The notes under the pieces were generated by a model, which saw nothing but the letters and a program-made list of their open reading frames with translations, was not told the origin of the DNA and did no database searches. Both the position numbers and the translations under genes were made by a program. From Daphnia pulex (Eukaryota; Arthropoda; Branchiopoda; Diplostraca; Daphniidae), in assembly GCF_021134715.1 (NCBI RefSeq), contig NC_060028.1, positions 2,626,501 to 2,690,500 on the forward strand: a stretch of 64,000 nucleotides of DNA, given 5' to 3'. The stretch's first letter is position 1. Each line of letters begins with the position of its first letter. This document shows, piece by piece, positions 35,005 to 48,372 of this stretch.

Positions 35005-38000
35005 CTAAATAAATCAAAACCCAACCCTAACTTTAAATCGTGTTCATCAAATAGAAAAACAGAAAAATTCAACACAGAAATAATTTAGAATGACCTGGAG
35101 AGATTTTGCTTTTTGAACTGTTTATATGTAAATATAGCCTGTAGCATACAAAGTAGGTATCAGAGACTCTTTTTAGTAAATGGTTTTACATAGTTAATAG
35201 AAAAACAAAATTTGTAATTAAAAATGGTAGAAAATCATGGGCTCGTGTTTTTTTTAAATGTTGGAGAGAACTTTGTATCGGAATATACTAACTAAATTAA
35301 GCTTCGAAAAAATTTTCAGGCTCATTTTGGAAAATAAATTTAAAAATGTAATCGGTTGAAATTAGATGGTGAACTGGCAAGGTGATCAATTCGAACTTTG
35401 CAATCCTTATACGTTTAAAAATTATTCGAATTAAATTAAAATTATTCGAAACATTGTGGAAAAGTCCTTTCATTAAAATGCCGAGAAATGATAGTGCTGT
35501 AATACAACACTTTAATTTTTATCTGCAAATTTCAACAAATTTCAAGTTGATTTTCGGAAATGTCCGAGAAAGGAGCTCACATATCTTGACATAGAATTCC
35601 CTTTTTGTTTCATACATATTGAGAAGAGCCCCACAATATGGTAGATTATTACTTTTTTCATATCAAGAAACAAAGAAGATAAGACTAACCGGTTACATAA
35701 GAAAATAAGTAATTTTTATAAACTTGGGTATTAGCTCGAATCAGTTTGTTACGGTTAAATATGTTAGTTTTTAAGTACTTAATGTGATAACAAATGTATG
35801 TTATTTTTTTCCAAATTCAGGAATACGACGGTCTGTCAATTCTTCTTTCTAATGATCTTCTTCGTGGTCAATTTGTTGTCCTCTTCTTCAATTAGATAAC
35901 ACCGCGATGAAAGTTTAAGTCTCATGAATTTCTTGATTTCATTTTGCACCAATCTCTGTTTCCAAAAAAAGCAGAAAAAATTTTGATATTTTGTTTTCAC
36001 TTATTTCCCAGACTCTGCTCTATTCTTCACTTCAATTATAATTTTTAAAAGTCAATCGATTCCTTATTTGTTTATTCGCCCTGCTTATGATTTCATTTTA
36101 CTTTTAATACAAAATTAAATGTAGAGTTCATGGAATAGAAAACAATTTTTGTCAACTTCAAAAAATCGTATCAGAATCCTGTTGATTACGAAATTTTAAT
36201 TTTGTCGTATTCTTCAAATGGTAAGAAATTTACATGAACTTTTTCTTTATAATCTGGTTTAATCCTTATCATAAGGGCGTTTTTTTCATGCTTCACTACG
36301 TTTCAACCAAGGGGATAGAAGGAAAAAATCGAATATGTGAGGGTAGATCACATCCGGCAAGCTTTTCTCATAGCTAACCTCTTTTTTAACTATGACTCGG
36401 CGTTGCTTATACAGCATTCAAAATTTCTGCAAACGAAAATTACAACATCTGAATTCGTTAACGTAATGGTTTGCAAGAGTTCTTTAACTTCATCGTGTAA
36501 TCGATTCTCGAGAATACAGAAACCGATGATATCTTTGGCTATTGGGACAATTGAATTACTTTTTTACCGCATAAAACTCTTCTTGTGGTTATTTTTATGT
36601 CTCTTGGAATATTTAGATTGATAAAATTCAATATGCAATAAAAAAAACAATCAGACAGCTTAAAATGAACATTCCTGCTCTGGTCCACCTTTCAACATGG
36701 TTGTGGCACCTTAAACAAACACTAAATCCTTCCTATCCCTGAACCCATCCCGGGAAACGAAAAACGTTACCTACTTTACATAGCTATAACTGAACTTTAG
36801 AGTTCTTAAGTGATGTTGCCAAATTCTTTCAGCAATATTTTGGATAAAATGGGATGATCATTACGATTGAAGAAAGCCCAAAGCTCAGAAATTGCGTGCT
36901 GTTTACATTCAGCATTTCGACTCGATTTTCTCAAAGCTTGTTTCTGTGAAAGAAGATTGGCTGTCAAATTTTTTTATCAGCTTCCTCTCTTATTTTCAAT
37001 AAAAATGCGATTAAGGTTGGTTGATGACGGTCCTATATCAAAAATTGAAATACAAATTATGAAGTAGTAGATAACTCACTATATCAGCATTCATTGGCCA
37101 AGTGCCAGCCAAGCCTGAATTTGCAGTTGTAGAAAGAGTTGAAAGAATAGAAAAGTTATTCACTTATTTTAGTATTTTGGAGTAAGAAGATGCTGATATT
37201 ACATTGGATCTTCTCAACATTATCCGAACAGGCATGAAAGATGACGCCGCTAGAAAACACGTTGAAAACGCAAACATTTGTCTTTCCCGCACGACTTTTT
37301 CGAAACGTTTTGCCAATATAGATTATGATGATGTGTGAGCTGTTCGGTGCCTCACTGTGCCTTAATCAGGATTCTCCGGGAGGTGATTGGAAAAGGGTGC
37401 GTTGCCCTTTTCTTTTCGTAATTTTGCGAAATCAATCTGTAAATTTATATCCTTATTTACCACGTTCCTCTTCTTCTTTTGAAGATGTTTCAAAATGTTG
37501 AAAAACTCAATACGTCTCTTTTTTAAGAATTTTGCTGTCTCTTTTTTGATCAGAGGAGAAGATTTTTTAACTTCTGCTTCAAAAAGGATACACACACGTC
37601 CACCAGCTTAACTCTTGACGAACGAATTAGACTTTTCCAAACAGTATTTTATCTTTTTAAAAAAGTTCTTCTTTTAAGTATGTTTACCATGACTTTTTTC
37701 CATTAAACAAACCTAACTCTAGGTGTCAGATCCCTTGCGTTCCAGCAATTACTCTTGCTTAGTTATCTTTAAAAACACATTGAGATTTTACTGTGGTGGT
37801 TCTACAACCTGTCATTACTTTGTTTTGAACAATCTGTTTACAAATATTTACAAACCAAATCAAATTTTTTCCATTTACCTTTCTAAGTTATTTCTGTGTT
37901 CAATTTTCGTGTGTTTTTCTGGGTTATAAAAGGTTCTAAGAAGAAGATTGAAAGTAAGAAAGTTTTTTTCTATTTGTGGACCCACTATTTTTCGGGTTAG

Positions 38001-38441
38001 CTACTCTCTTTTCAGTGTTTCCCTTTTACTTGGGTGTAAAAAATCAAACACAATCCCACCAATTAGTGTTATCATGGTTACTTCTGTATGTACATATTGG
38101 TATCTCACATCCATGATTTATTCCCTTTGTATTCCCCTATAATAACAAACTGGAATATCCCTCGTAAATTCTAGACTGGAAAACTTTACTTAGCTTTCCA
38201 CTCGATCCTTTTAACGATAAACCTGGGGCGCTGTCCTCTCCCTTGCCAAATTCCCACCTTAAGGTGCCCGAACTTCTCCAGGGTTTGCTATTTCGCAAAA
38301 AAAATAATTACTACAATTTATGGATCACGATCAATACATCCGTTGTTCCCCCTCGTAAAAAACATGATGGGTCTTGACATGTAATTATATTTGGTATCAA
38401 CACTTATACTGCATTTCTTTCCTTTTTACTTCCTTTTTCCG
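35005..38441. other. No gene recognised
   Basis: Strongly AT-rich with scattered short ORFs and no family motif. A part near 36860-37350 contains coding-like pieces on the plus strand (LDFLKACFCERRLAVKFFYQ), but they break quickly. Probably old transposon debris. Confidence 0.35.
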
Positions 38442-38675
38442 TTACGACTTTTTCACTTCTAAATAGAGTTTCCATAAATACTCATAAACAAGAAAGAGAT
38501 TAAAAAAGGATGCACGTGTGAAAATTGATTCGTACAATGGACTGCCTCCAAAAAGATATTTCTGTTTCTCGACAAACTTTTCTTCTGAGTCTGAGTAACG
38601 TGCCTCCTTGAATAATTCATAAATCTCCTTCTTTACCCCTTTAGATAGATCTGTATTCCTTATTCTGTTGTCCAC
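38442..38675 (-). pseudogene. Possible transposon-derived ORF fragment
   Basis: A 77-codon minus-strand frame (NRIRNTDLSKGVKKEIYELF, ARYSDSEEKFVEKQKYLFGG). It resembles segments seen in MULE-type or other DNA-transposon proteins, but the resemblance is weak and no catalytic motif is present. Confidence 0.25.
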
Positions 38676-40081
38676 GGATTTCTGAAAATAAAAATTGCAC
38701 AGCCGTGCACAGCAAATGGATAATATAGTGGCTTAAACTTTGACACAATCCTTGTTAGGATGAATATCAGTAATGCTATTGTGGTTATTCTGATCAAAAT
38801 ATAATTTTAAAAAATTTAAATGGAATGGAAGGCATTATTTATAAGAAAAATGCTAACGTAGCAAAAATTCAGAAGTCCCACCACAATGCCTTCTGTGGTC
38901 TCGTCTCTTACCCAAAATATGATAAGAGTTGCCCAACTCAAATTTTGTCTACAGCGACGACGAAAATGGCAAGGACAGATCTCTCCAACGTTATAACCTA
39001 TAAGTGCTGTCCAATTTTTAAACTCCCCCGTACTCGAAGATTACATAATTGCAATTAAAAAGAAAAATCATTATACTTATTAAATAATAAATCTCACTTC
39101 TGATGGAAATTATTTTGCTGAGCCAGCTGCACAAATAAGTATACAATTTCTACTTTCTCGTCAGTTACAACGATGACGACGCTGTACGGTTTGTTGCTTA
39201 GAGATATTAGTATATCCTTTGGCGCTGACCAAACATTGGAAGGCAAGCCTAACATTGCTGGCTTCATATTTATGCCCTTGTTCTTCATGGAGTACACACA
39301 TTTGATATGGATTTCCTTTCTAGTAAAAGTGGGATCGACCTCCCATCGACAAAGCAGACAAATTGATAAAGGGCTGGGATTAGCAGGAAAAAACTCGCTC
39401 TTTTCGGTGATACAGCTTATTGATAAGATTCTTAAATATGGTATGGTTAAGTGTGCCTTGCAAAATTTTTGCAGTATAATTCAATTTTTCCCAGAACAGG
39501 AATAAAAATTGCGTGAAATCCAAACTTAAATTGCTGCCGTACATTATTATGGCCTCGCATCTAGCTGTTGCTTTTTTTTGTGTTGCTCATAGTTGGAACA
39601 CGTAATGAAAACAAACTTAAATACCCATTTAGGATCCAACTGATTCATAAATGTTTAGCGTTGTAAGCTTCAATACTTACGCTATCATAAATTTTCATTG
39701 GGATTTTATTCTCTTATAAAAAAGCGTCAGAAAATTCAAATGCATAATGATTGTCAAAATTCTTACCAACAACCAAACTTTCTAATCAAGATATTACCAA
39801 AAGTATATTTTAAAAAAAGACTAATTATTACTAAACAAGAAAAATAAAAACTTTAAACTAACACAAAATTTAGCAAAACAGTCAAGTAAAACAAAAAAAT
39901 GTAACTGAAAAAGAAGAACCCTAACAAAGAAATGTTTTCGATAAAAAAAATTAACAAAATTACAGTGAAGAATTGATGACATTTTTTCTACCTCTAGAGA
40001 AGGATGAATTATGGCATTCAACATTAGTAAAACAGCCTTTTGCGTTCCTCTAACAAGAAAAGAAACATCCACGTCACGAAG
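38676..40081. other. No confident gene
   Basis: A minus-strand frame at 39094-39297 (MKPAMLGLPSNVWSAPKDIL) looks coding-like and could be a single exon, but it is unassigned. The rest is AT-rich. Confidence 0.3.
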
Positions 40082-42535
40082 GAAAGGTTTTTATTTTAAT
40101 TAGGGACAAGTGGTAAGGCCAAATACAAGTATCCAACACAATGAACTCATATCTACTCTATTCACCCTTATAAAAATCAATTAAATTAGTTTTTAATGTA
40201 TATTATCAATATCACTATCAATATATTCTATGATCATGCTGGTCACATTTAACAAAGACAAGGAATTAGTATAATCACCAGAAGATCATCAACATATTTG
40301 GTTTTTAATTGGAATTGGACATAAGTCTTTTTTATAATATTTTCTTTCGTTGAACGATGTAATAGGTGGAAAGAAGATGTTAAATGATAAACTGTTTAGT
40401 TTTTAAGTGCTTAAAAAGCATGATTTGAAATTTGCTTCGTCAGTTGGTTTTCTTAAACTAAGGGCAGAGCGGCTTATTCAGGTGGAAGAGACTAGAAGAA
40501 CATGTTTTCCGACCTTGAACGCTAATCACATTTTACCTGTGCAAATTAGCCGAGAAGAAGGTGTTAGTAGTCCTTGTTCGAACGTATTAGCCAAACCAAC
40601 CCTAGTTTCCTGGGCTCCTCTAATTGACGATCAAAACACCAGTGACGATGGGACGGAGCAAGTAGGGGAGACTGGAGTAAAACGGGACACCGGGTCAAAA
40701 GGGACAGTGGGGGGAAAAATAGTAGATGTTAATAAAACTGTAAAAATTTTTAGTATGTTATGTAAATCTGTATAATCTAATTTGGCATGAAATTTGGTTG
40801 GTTTTTGTCAATAACTGCATGAGTTATTGACAAAACAAAAAAAACGGTTTTTTTTTAGAAATTTTTGTCTCCGCCATTTTATGTTTGAAGAAACAAATAA
40901 ACGCTAATGGCATGTAAATTTAATATGGAAATGAAGCTGATTCATTTCTTGATCGTTTAAAACAGAAATTATAATTTTAGATCGATTAGTTTAGACAGTA
41001 TGAACTTTAAAAAAAAAGTGTCTAAACCGGGAAATCGGGACAGCTGTTTTTGGCTAATTTGGGACAGTTACGGACCAATCAGCGTACAGCATTTTTAAGA
41101 GGCTCGATTTCGTTACCTAGCAACGCAGGATGTCCTACTGCTCCATAAGGGTTTTTGTATTTATAAGAAAAAAGGTTCATTAACACAATAATCAATTTGA
41201 AACATTTATAAACTCAAAGAGTATATGCAGTGGAACACTTTTTCAATTTTTTTTAATTTTATTGGTGAATTTTAAGGCGAAAACGGAGGACGTCCCTCAT
41301 CACCCACCCCAGTGTCCTCAATTACCCCCCAAAATAGGCCCCTCCCACAAATCTGAGGAAACTTTAAAGGTATTTTATGGGGAAATGGTTCATTATAAAA
41401 TTATATAAAAAATATGGGGGGTTCATTACAATATGGAATACATAAAAACAAAATTTTAAAGAAATTCAATAATTAGTTTGGGAGATATAGGGGGGAAACA
41501 AAAACCGTCCCGTTTTACTCCAGTCTCCCCTACCCATTAACGGCTTCATTGATCAGGAGGCCATGGTAGAAACAGTTGCGCTGATTCTTTTAGGCTGGAA
41601 AATTCCAGGAGAGTTCTCACTGACAAAAGAATTCCGCCTCAAACTGGGCAAACTTCTATTGGCAGGAAACCGAAACTCCACACTCACGGCTTAATACCAG
41701 ACGGCATGGGTTACTTGTTACAATTTGTGTAACAGGTGGAATTCAAATCACTTGTCAGGTCATTTAAATGAATGGTGAAGTATCTGAAAATATCAATTGT
41801 AAAAAAGTGTTTCAATCAGCTCGTTGTTTTTGCTTTTTTCGCTTTTTGCTTCTGACGAGTGTAAAAGGGCAATTTTTCTCTGAAAATTGCCTTTTATTTT
41901 ACTGAATTTTGAAGTGTATGGAATTGTTGTAGAAGAAAGCTTGTTTCGTGGATGTAAAAATTCCCATTTTTGTTGTAGAAGGAAGTTTGTTGATTTAGTA
42001 ATTTCCATTTAAAATAACAACTAGTTTTGAAATAATGACATATAATTTCTTTAAAATATACCTATGCAGCCTGTGCTGCAATCTTTTTCAAATATATGTA
42101 TCCATGTTACTGTTTGTCTTACTTCTTACTTCTTTCTTTATAGTATGGTATAGAAAGAAGTGTTTTTTTGTCATAGAACACCACTACGAAGGCCGCGAAG
42201 GACAAAATATCTTTCAATGAAAAGAAATGACGTATTTCTGGAAGTTATCTTGAGATATACTTCAGCAAAATCGGGCATTAAAGCTTCAGCTACATAAAAA
42301 GAGATTTTTAAATCTCAATTCAAAAAGAAAAAAATGAAGAAGATTGCTGACAATTTTAATTTTAATGCCTTTGGAGATGCAGAAATGCCGAGTTTATTCC
42401 ATACAACTTTAATCGAATAGCTTGACTTCGTCTAGCAAGAAAACAAACGTCCACGTAAGCATTTCGTTACGTAAGTTATTTTTTTACCAGGTACAAGACC
42501 TCTTGCCGAATCCAACGCAATGACTTCGCCATCTT
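40082..42535. repeat. Diverged repeat R2 (partner of 1-2035)
   Basis: Matches R1 in the same orientation. A plus-strand frame 40407-40664 (RRTCFPTLNANHILPVQIS, DDQNTSDDGTEQV) also exists in broken form in R1 and probably is part of an old transposon protein. A MITE has inserted at its end, so the frame's last 37 codons (40665-40775) are MITE sequence. Confidence 0.75.
40665..41530. mobile_element. 866-bp MITE with 24-bp perfect terminal inverted repeats and TA duplication
   Basis: The ends (40665-40688 and 41507-41530) are perfect 24-bp inverted repeats starting GGGGAGACTGGAGTAAAACG. TA lies on both sides (40663-40664, 41531-41532). The paralogous site in R1 near 1005 is uninterrupted, with one TA. 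It has no transposase frame, so it is non-autonomous. The TA duplication suggests mobilisation by a Tc1/mariner-like enzyme, but TIR-based family assignment was not possible by eye. Confidence 0.9.
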
Positions 42536-45370
42536 AATCTTAAAATTAATAATTATTTTCTATTTTTCCCCTATTACCCAATGGTAATTTTGATTTTAAA
42601 TTTTTACATTTGTCGTGTTACAAGTGTAAATGAGTATACACTAGTGAGAGAGGATCTGTGTATTGTAGAGAGATATCGGTACAGATTTTGATAGATGAGT
42701 TCTCTCTGTGGATTCTTTGGAAAGACTCGCTTTTATTCTGCAGAATATTTTGAGGTGGCTAATGTGAATAAAAACAAAAGCTATTACGTGATGTGCACGT
42801 GATTGTCAGTACATAATAATATTCTCCAAGTAAGAGTACATAAAACGGTTAGCAACAGTTACACAAGTGTTACACATATTTAAAAAATTATTAAAACCTT
42901 TTTTCTCCTGTGTGGAAAACACGTAGGAAAGCTAATCAATTTTTTTAATGATCTTTTTCTATAGATCCCACGAAATGGTAAGTTTTGACATTTTTGTCAC
43001 AATTTAAGATAACTGTTATAAGTTTTCTTTTGTCTTCTGCAATTCTCTGTAACGGAACTTTTGTGTAATTTTGTGTATAACTTTTTATAAAATCAATAGC
43101 AACTATACATTTTATTGGCAATCGTATTGGTCCACATCTGAAATTTTGGAGAAATCAGTCTCCAGACAATCCATCTCTTGCTAGCCCATTTATTCTTGCT
43201 CGTGTCATGCTGATTTAATTAAGCCCCGGTTATCTGTATCTCGTAACTATCTTTTGAGTCCCTTTGCCACTATTTATATTGAAAATATATCTGTAAAATC
43301 AAAGGTAGCCTTCCCCATTGACATGCATGGTGAACATCAAATGTAAGGTTTAGTCATTTGTTTAAAAAATTATTCATTTAATTTGTTTGTGATGTATTTT
43401 CAGAGTTGGGTTGCTTGTTCTAAACCATCAGCTTCTGGTGAAGGACCTAATTCAACATGGATTTTGTGTACCAACAAAAACCTAACACGAAGCAGTTGAC
43501 ATGGAGAAGACTATGGATAAACAACCTTCATATCTACGTGGATTATCTTCTTCAGATCTAAGTGGTCCTATAAGACCTATTTTTCCTGTCCATTCTGCTG
43601 CACAAAGCCGGCCAATATTCCTCCTAAGCTACGATCTTCTATCGAAAAGACGGCGATCTTGAGGTTTCCATTTCACCATTACTTAAAACATTCATTCTGG
43701 ATGATTTGAATGACAAGGAAAAGAGTAACCGTTGCCACAATTGCGTTTTTTAATGTGTGTGTATTTGCCTACGAAAATATTTATTCTACCACTAACAATG
43801 GTGAAACCAAATAGAACACTTTTTAGAATGAAAAAAAATGTTCAATTTTATTGCAAATAAAGGTTCGTTCAAAAATTTTAATAATGGAAGTTACCCTGAA
43901 AAATTCACTTGGAAATTATCCGAAAATAACAAAATCCTTCACTGGTTGAATGCTCAATATATTTAAAACAAGTGGATGCGTTTACATTCCCAACAGCCCG
44001 TATGTCTGCTAATGTTTCCTGCGAATCCTGTCCCAACATCTACTCATCACAAACCTATCTTGCAGGTACTTTTGAATAAAAGGAAACCCTCCAATGATCT
44101 GGAGGTTGAGAAGCTAGGGGACAATAGGATACAGAATAATTAACCTTTTTTAGGATGATAACCTCTCCAAGATCCTCTTCTTAATGAGAATCCTCCTCAG
44201 TGAAAAATTTCTCCAAATTAGATTCCTCTTTGGACTCAAAAGATTCCTCGCGGTAGTCAAATTCCACATTGTCATCCTGAGATACTAATAATTTGTTTAT
44301 TAATATATTAATATATTTATTAGCTCATTCCTCACATTCTTCTGTGGGACGGTCAGATGTGAAATTTTCTTAATATGAGGTGCAGGAATCGCACATTAAG
44401 TGGGATTTTCACCTTTAATTGTAATATATTACTTACCTGCTTGACCAAACGGTTTCCATTTCTTAAAAAATATATCTATTGTCATCTTTATTTGGGGGGA
44501 ATGGTAAAATCAAAATAAGGTTTATTGAATTATGAATAAAAATTAAAGCAAAAATATTCTTTCTTAAAATACAAAAAATTGCAGGAGATAAATAAACGGT
44601 TGATTGAATAAACATAAACCCATCCTGGAATTTTAGAACGTTTAACATTTTAACTTTGTTGATGGAGTTTAGTTACAAACTTGACCTGAAGCTGCCCGAA
44701 ATATATGACGAATTCATGTCAAAATAATACATAACTGAAAAAATTTCCTTTGGAAAACAATTCAACAAATGCAGCGAACTGAAAATTAAGGAAAGTCAAA
44801 TCCATTAGGAATATTATGAAGGGAGCTATACTATAAGCAGCAAGCTCGAACACGTTTTTCATTTTATTATTTGGAAGTGCATCAAATTTTGATAGTAGGG
44901 CAAAATTTTTCCCTGATTTGTAAAATTGGCAGTCACTAAAACTGAAAAAGAACTTCCGTGGATTAGAGAAATTTCTAGTCGAAATAATAATAAATAAATA
45001 TGGCGCTATTTGTTTGCAATACATGAGCAGCTGTGCTGCACTCCTTTTCAAATATTTATCCATCTTGCTGTCAATATTGCTAATACTCTTTATCTTCCTT
45101 CATAGCACGCGATTCAATTCGGTTACTTCTGTAAATTTCGTAGTTTTCTAAAAATTAACTTTATTATTTATCTTTAAACCTTTTTTCACATTTTTGCTTG
45201 GTTTTAACCTTATGCTGTTTTAATATTTTTTCTTGCTTTTATTATCCCTTTTTATCATCGGCTTCATCATTGTAATGAAAAACAAACCTGTAAGTGATTA
45301 AGCCGCTATACAATCTACTCGGCGAAAGAGTCTCAGTAAGTCAGAAAGAGACAAGGGGACAACTCACGGA
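42536..45370. other. No confident gene; two exon-like pieces
   Basis: A plus-strand frame from ATG 43501 (MEKTMDKQPSYLRGLSSSDL) stays open for about 54 codons to a stop near 43661. On the minus strand an acidic piece (DDNVEFDYREESFESKEES) ends at a stop near 44185. Neither is assigned. The rest is AT-rich. Confidence 0.3.
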
Positions 45371-45385
45371 TCCAAGTCTGTAAAC

Positions 45386-46250
45386 TTGAAAAACTTGTTA
45401 CGTCGAAACTTCTCTTTGAGAACAGTGAAGATATGCTTTTTAAGGATCAAGCTATTCAATTCCGGTCGTTACTTCGGCCCAAGCATCTGCAGCTCATCCC
45501 AGGAAGTGCCACCCCAACCATCATCCCCACTAGCTAAGACCTTGGCACCAATCAAGCCCAGGGAGAACATTGACTCGGCATCTAGCGACTTGGAGCCTGA
45601 ACACTTGATCTGAAAACTAATAACCGTCTGGCCCTGCAAGTCATAAGTAAATTACAACAAATAAGTGGAAATCCCACTCACCTTATCTTTTAAGACCCCA
45701 TATTATTTTATTAATGTCACCTCAAACCTGACAAAGGTATGAATGTTCTTGTAATAGAATGTAGGCCAAATAGAAAAAAATATTTGCATAAATATTATAA
45801 TAATAAACTTTTTTTTATAATGAACCTCTTAAAAAACTTGGATATAATAGGGATCAGCTCAGGTTTCTGAGGAAACAGACTCAGAGGAAGCAATAAGGTA
45901 CTGTAATGATGACCTGGGAGAGTGTGATTTCGCAGATCAAAGTTCTGACTCCGAAGAGATATCGGCCACTGAGGATTTTAGTGTGAGTAAAAAAATGAGA
46001 AACAGCATTTCATCTTGTTTCTTTTTGTTATTTTTAGATGACGAAGACGACAAATGATGACGATTCCCATGAAAAAAGTCAGAAATTATCAAAAATGTTT
46101 TTTCTTGTCTCCTCTCTTTCTTATTTTCCCTCTTGGATCCACCCTGCCAAGTGCAACACTTATTATGTAACTGTTGGAACACAAATTAATTTTCCATTAC
46201 AATTTTTTTGTAGATTCAGAAGATGAATCGAACAGCTAAGATGACGTTCG
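45386..46250 (+). CDS. Exon-like acidic frames, unassigned
   Basis: A 75-codon frame at 45386-45613 ends SSDLEPEHLI. Further on, 45851-45982 is open and acidic (EETDSEEAIRYCNDDLGECD, SSDSEEISATEDFS) and ends at a GTGAGT donor. Possible acceptors follow at 46038 and 46214. No single model fits all phases, so gene status is uncertain. Confidence 0.25.
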
Positions 46251-47960
46251 TTAAAATTGAAATTACAAAACGGCCGTTCTTTTTCAAATATACATAAAAA
46301 ATCTTTACATCCCCTTTGTTTGTTTTTAAAATCTCCTCTGCCTTGAATGTTTCCCATTTTGTCTATTTTTCCCAATTTTTTTCATTCTTTGTAATGTTTC
46401 ACAACGGAAAAGAGTATTAAACTTACATCAATGTTGTGGTTCCAACATTGATAGATGAGTTGGCAATCAGTTGGCAGATGTTTTAGGTGGTAACTGACAG
46501 AATTCTCTGTTTGAGGCTACTGCTGGAGTAAGCTGGTAGCTAACTTTTGTTGTACTATTTGTCTGTCGTTCGTGTAAGAAATCTCTTCTTCTTTGTCTGC
46601 CTCCCTTCATATCTGTTTTCCCAATATTAATTTTCTTTTCGTTCTTTCTAATAAAAATGTTACACATCAGAACTCCTTTTCCGATGTGTAACATTATTTT
46701 TTTGTTTATTACATAAACAAGTTGTTATGAGTTTATGAAAAAAAAAATTGGTTTACAACCAAAAAATATCGAGTTTGACTCTTACTCCTTTCTCGAAATT
46801 TGGTCTTCTGATCCAAATGAAATAGCGCTTTGGCCTATCACCGAAAAAGCTGAACGGATTCGGATTCAATTTCAATTTCAATCAAAGGAAGAATCGGATT
46901 CAATTTCTTCGATGGAGCGAAGATCCTCCCGCTGTTCGTCTCCTCTCTCTCCTCGCTTCCATCCGCATATCCAGAGCGGGACTTTTTCCACCGCTGTTGG
47001 AAAGAGAAGTTGATGCCATGGCTGTAGGAGCCAATCTCGACGAGGTCAGGATTTCGTTGCCGGCTAATTGACAAAGGCAACGTAATTGCATTCGCTCTTT
47101 TCTCATTTGAGCCCCAATTTGATGACCTCGCTTGGTTTCTTCGGTTCTCGATAAGGATTGTTTGTGCAGACAGCGGCGGCCACAGTCTGCTGGTTAGTTA
47201 TTGGACGACAGCTCGCACGGTTCCGCACGCTTTTGCTGGCCGTCGCAATTTCCCCGAGTCATCGTCACTGAAAAAGCAATCAGGGTAGAAACCGATCGCG
47301 GAAGGTGGGGGATGTGAGATCCAGTAGCGACCGCATCAACAAAGAATTTCCATGCGAAATTTTCAAATCTTTGGTCACCTCCACGTCACTGTTTGAGCTT
47401 TCGCTTGGACTCGGCTCTAAATGGCCTAATGAGATTGAGCGTAATTACTTTTAACTTCTATACAAACTCTCAACTAATGAAGACTCATCCGTGAGTGGAT
47501 CGACGACTAAATTAGTTTTACTTCTCCTTTTTAGAAGCCGTCCTGGAAATGGTGGTGACTGTCGGATGAAATTTGTTGTGGCGGTCGTCGTGCTGTGGTC
47601 GTCGTTGACGCCAAAGAGCGATTGACGCCGAGAGATCCAGGTACGGGAGCACGGGTCATTGTGAGCATTCGAACTCCAGACTAACGGACCATCATCGCAG
47701 ATGCAGGGCCAAAAAATGCAACTGTCCTAATACGTTGGAATAAGAGAATGAAACCAACAAACCTGGTAGGCCTCTCCTGTTTTATGGGATTCGACGACTA
47801 TGGAGAAAATTAGACGATAATAGAAGCAGCGGTGGCAACAACCACGAAGGATATCATGAAGGAGCAATCGCTGGGGTCAAGCTGCTGAGTGCTATGTGGG
47901 CGTTGAGTGGTGCACCTGTCAGAACATTTTTAATAAAAAGACTTTGAAACATTTTTAGTC
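46251..47960. other. Transition from AT-rich to GC-richer DNA; no gene recognised
   Basis: ORFs around 46735-47106 occur on both strands, with no family match. From about 46900 CpG and GC content rise, matching the gene-bearing half of the window. It may hold promoter or untranslated exon sequence, but none could be proven. Confidence 0.35.
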
Positions 47961-47974
47961 CCACTAGGGGGCTG
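47961..47974 (+). promoter_or_regulatory. CTCF-like motif
   Basis: CCACTAGGGGGCTG fits the core of the CTCF consensus (CCASYAGRKGGC). It lies about 110 bp upstream of the zinc-finger microgene and close to the change from repeat-rich to gene-rich DNA. One motif match is weak evidence for binding. Confidence 0.4.
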
Positions 47975-48085
47975 CGTACGAAAGTGCATTCGCAAACCAC
48001 GCGTCATGCACTAGCTACTTCTAGCACCATTCGTATTCTCTCCATACACTAAATTTCTTTGTCAAACCGGATTATACGGATTAAA

Positions 48086-48322
48086 ATGGATCAATCTACT
48101 GAAGAACAATGGGAATGTTATAAGTAAGTTTTTCAATGTTAGAATAACTTACCTAGGTAATTTATATGAATTTAATTTATTATAAAAATCCTTTTTAGGT
48201 GTCTGAAGTTGAACCCACAATGGACTCGTATTTGCGTCACTTGTCTAGAGTAAAGTATAGAATTTTAAAATATATCAATGAGTCTACTCGTCTGACCAAT
48301 CTTTTTTAGGTCCGGAAACTAA
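48086..48322 (+). CDS. Microgene with a single RanBP2-type zinc finger
   Basis: Exon 48086-48123 starts ATG and ends at GTAAGT. Exon 48199-48249 follows TTTTTAG and ends at GTAAAG. Exon 3 from 48310 adds three residues and TAA, giving 33 residues; without the second splice the frame stops at 48251 after 30. Residues 9-28 read WECYKCLKLNPQWTRICVTC, an exact fit to the RanBP2 finger W-X-C-X2-C-X3-N-X6-C-X2-C, closest in feel to MDM2/MDM4. Such fingers bind ubiquitin or single-stranded RNA. Exon 3 has a longer open frame (PETNDKSNDSPQEYFKFF) in the other phase, so an alternative donor or an indel could give a larger protein. Confidence 0.55.
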
Positions 48323-48372
48323 TGACAAAAGTAATGACAGCCCACAAGAATACTTCAAGTTCTTTGTGGAAG

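Noticed and set aside
40665..40775. C-terminal 37 codons of the ORF starting at 40407
   Set aside because: They are MITE sequence read through by chance after insertion.
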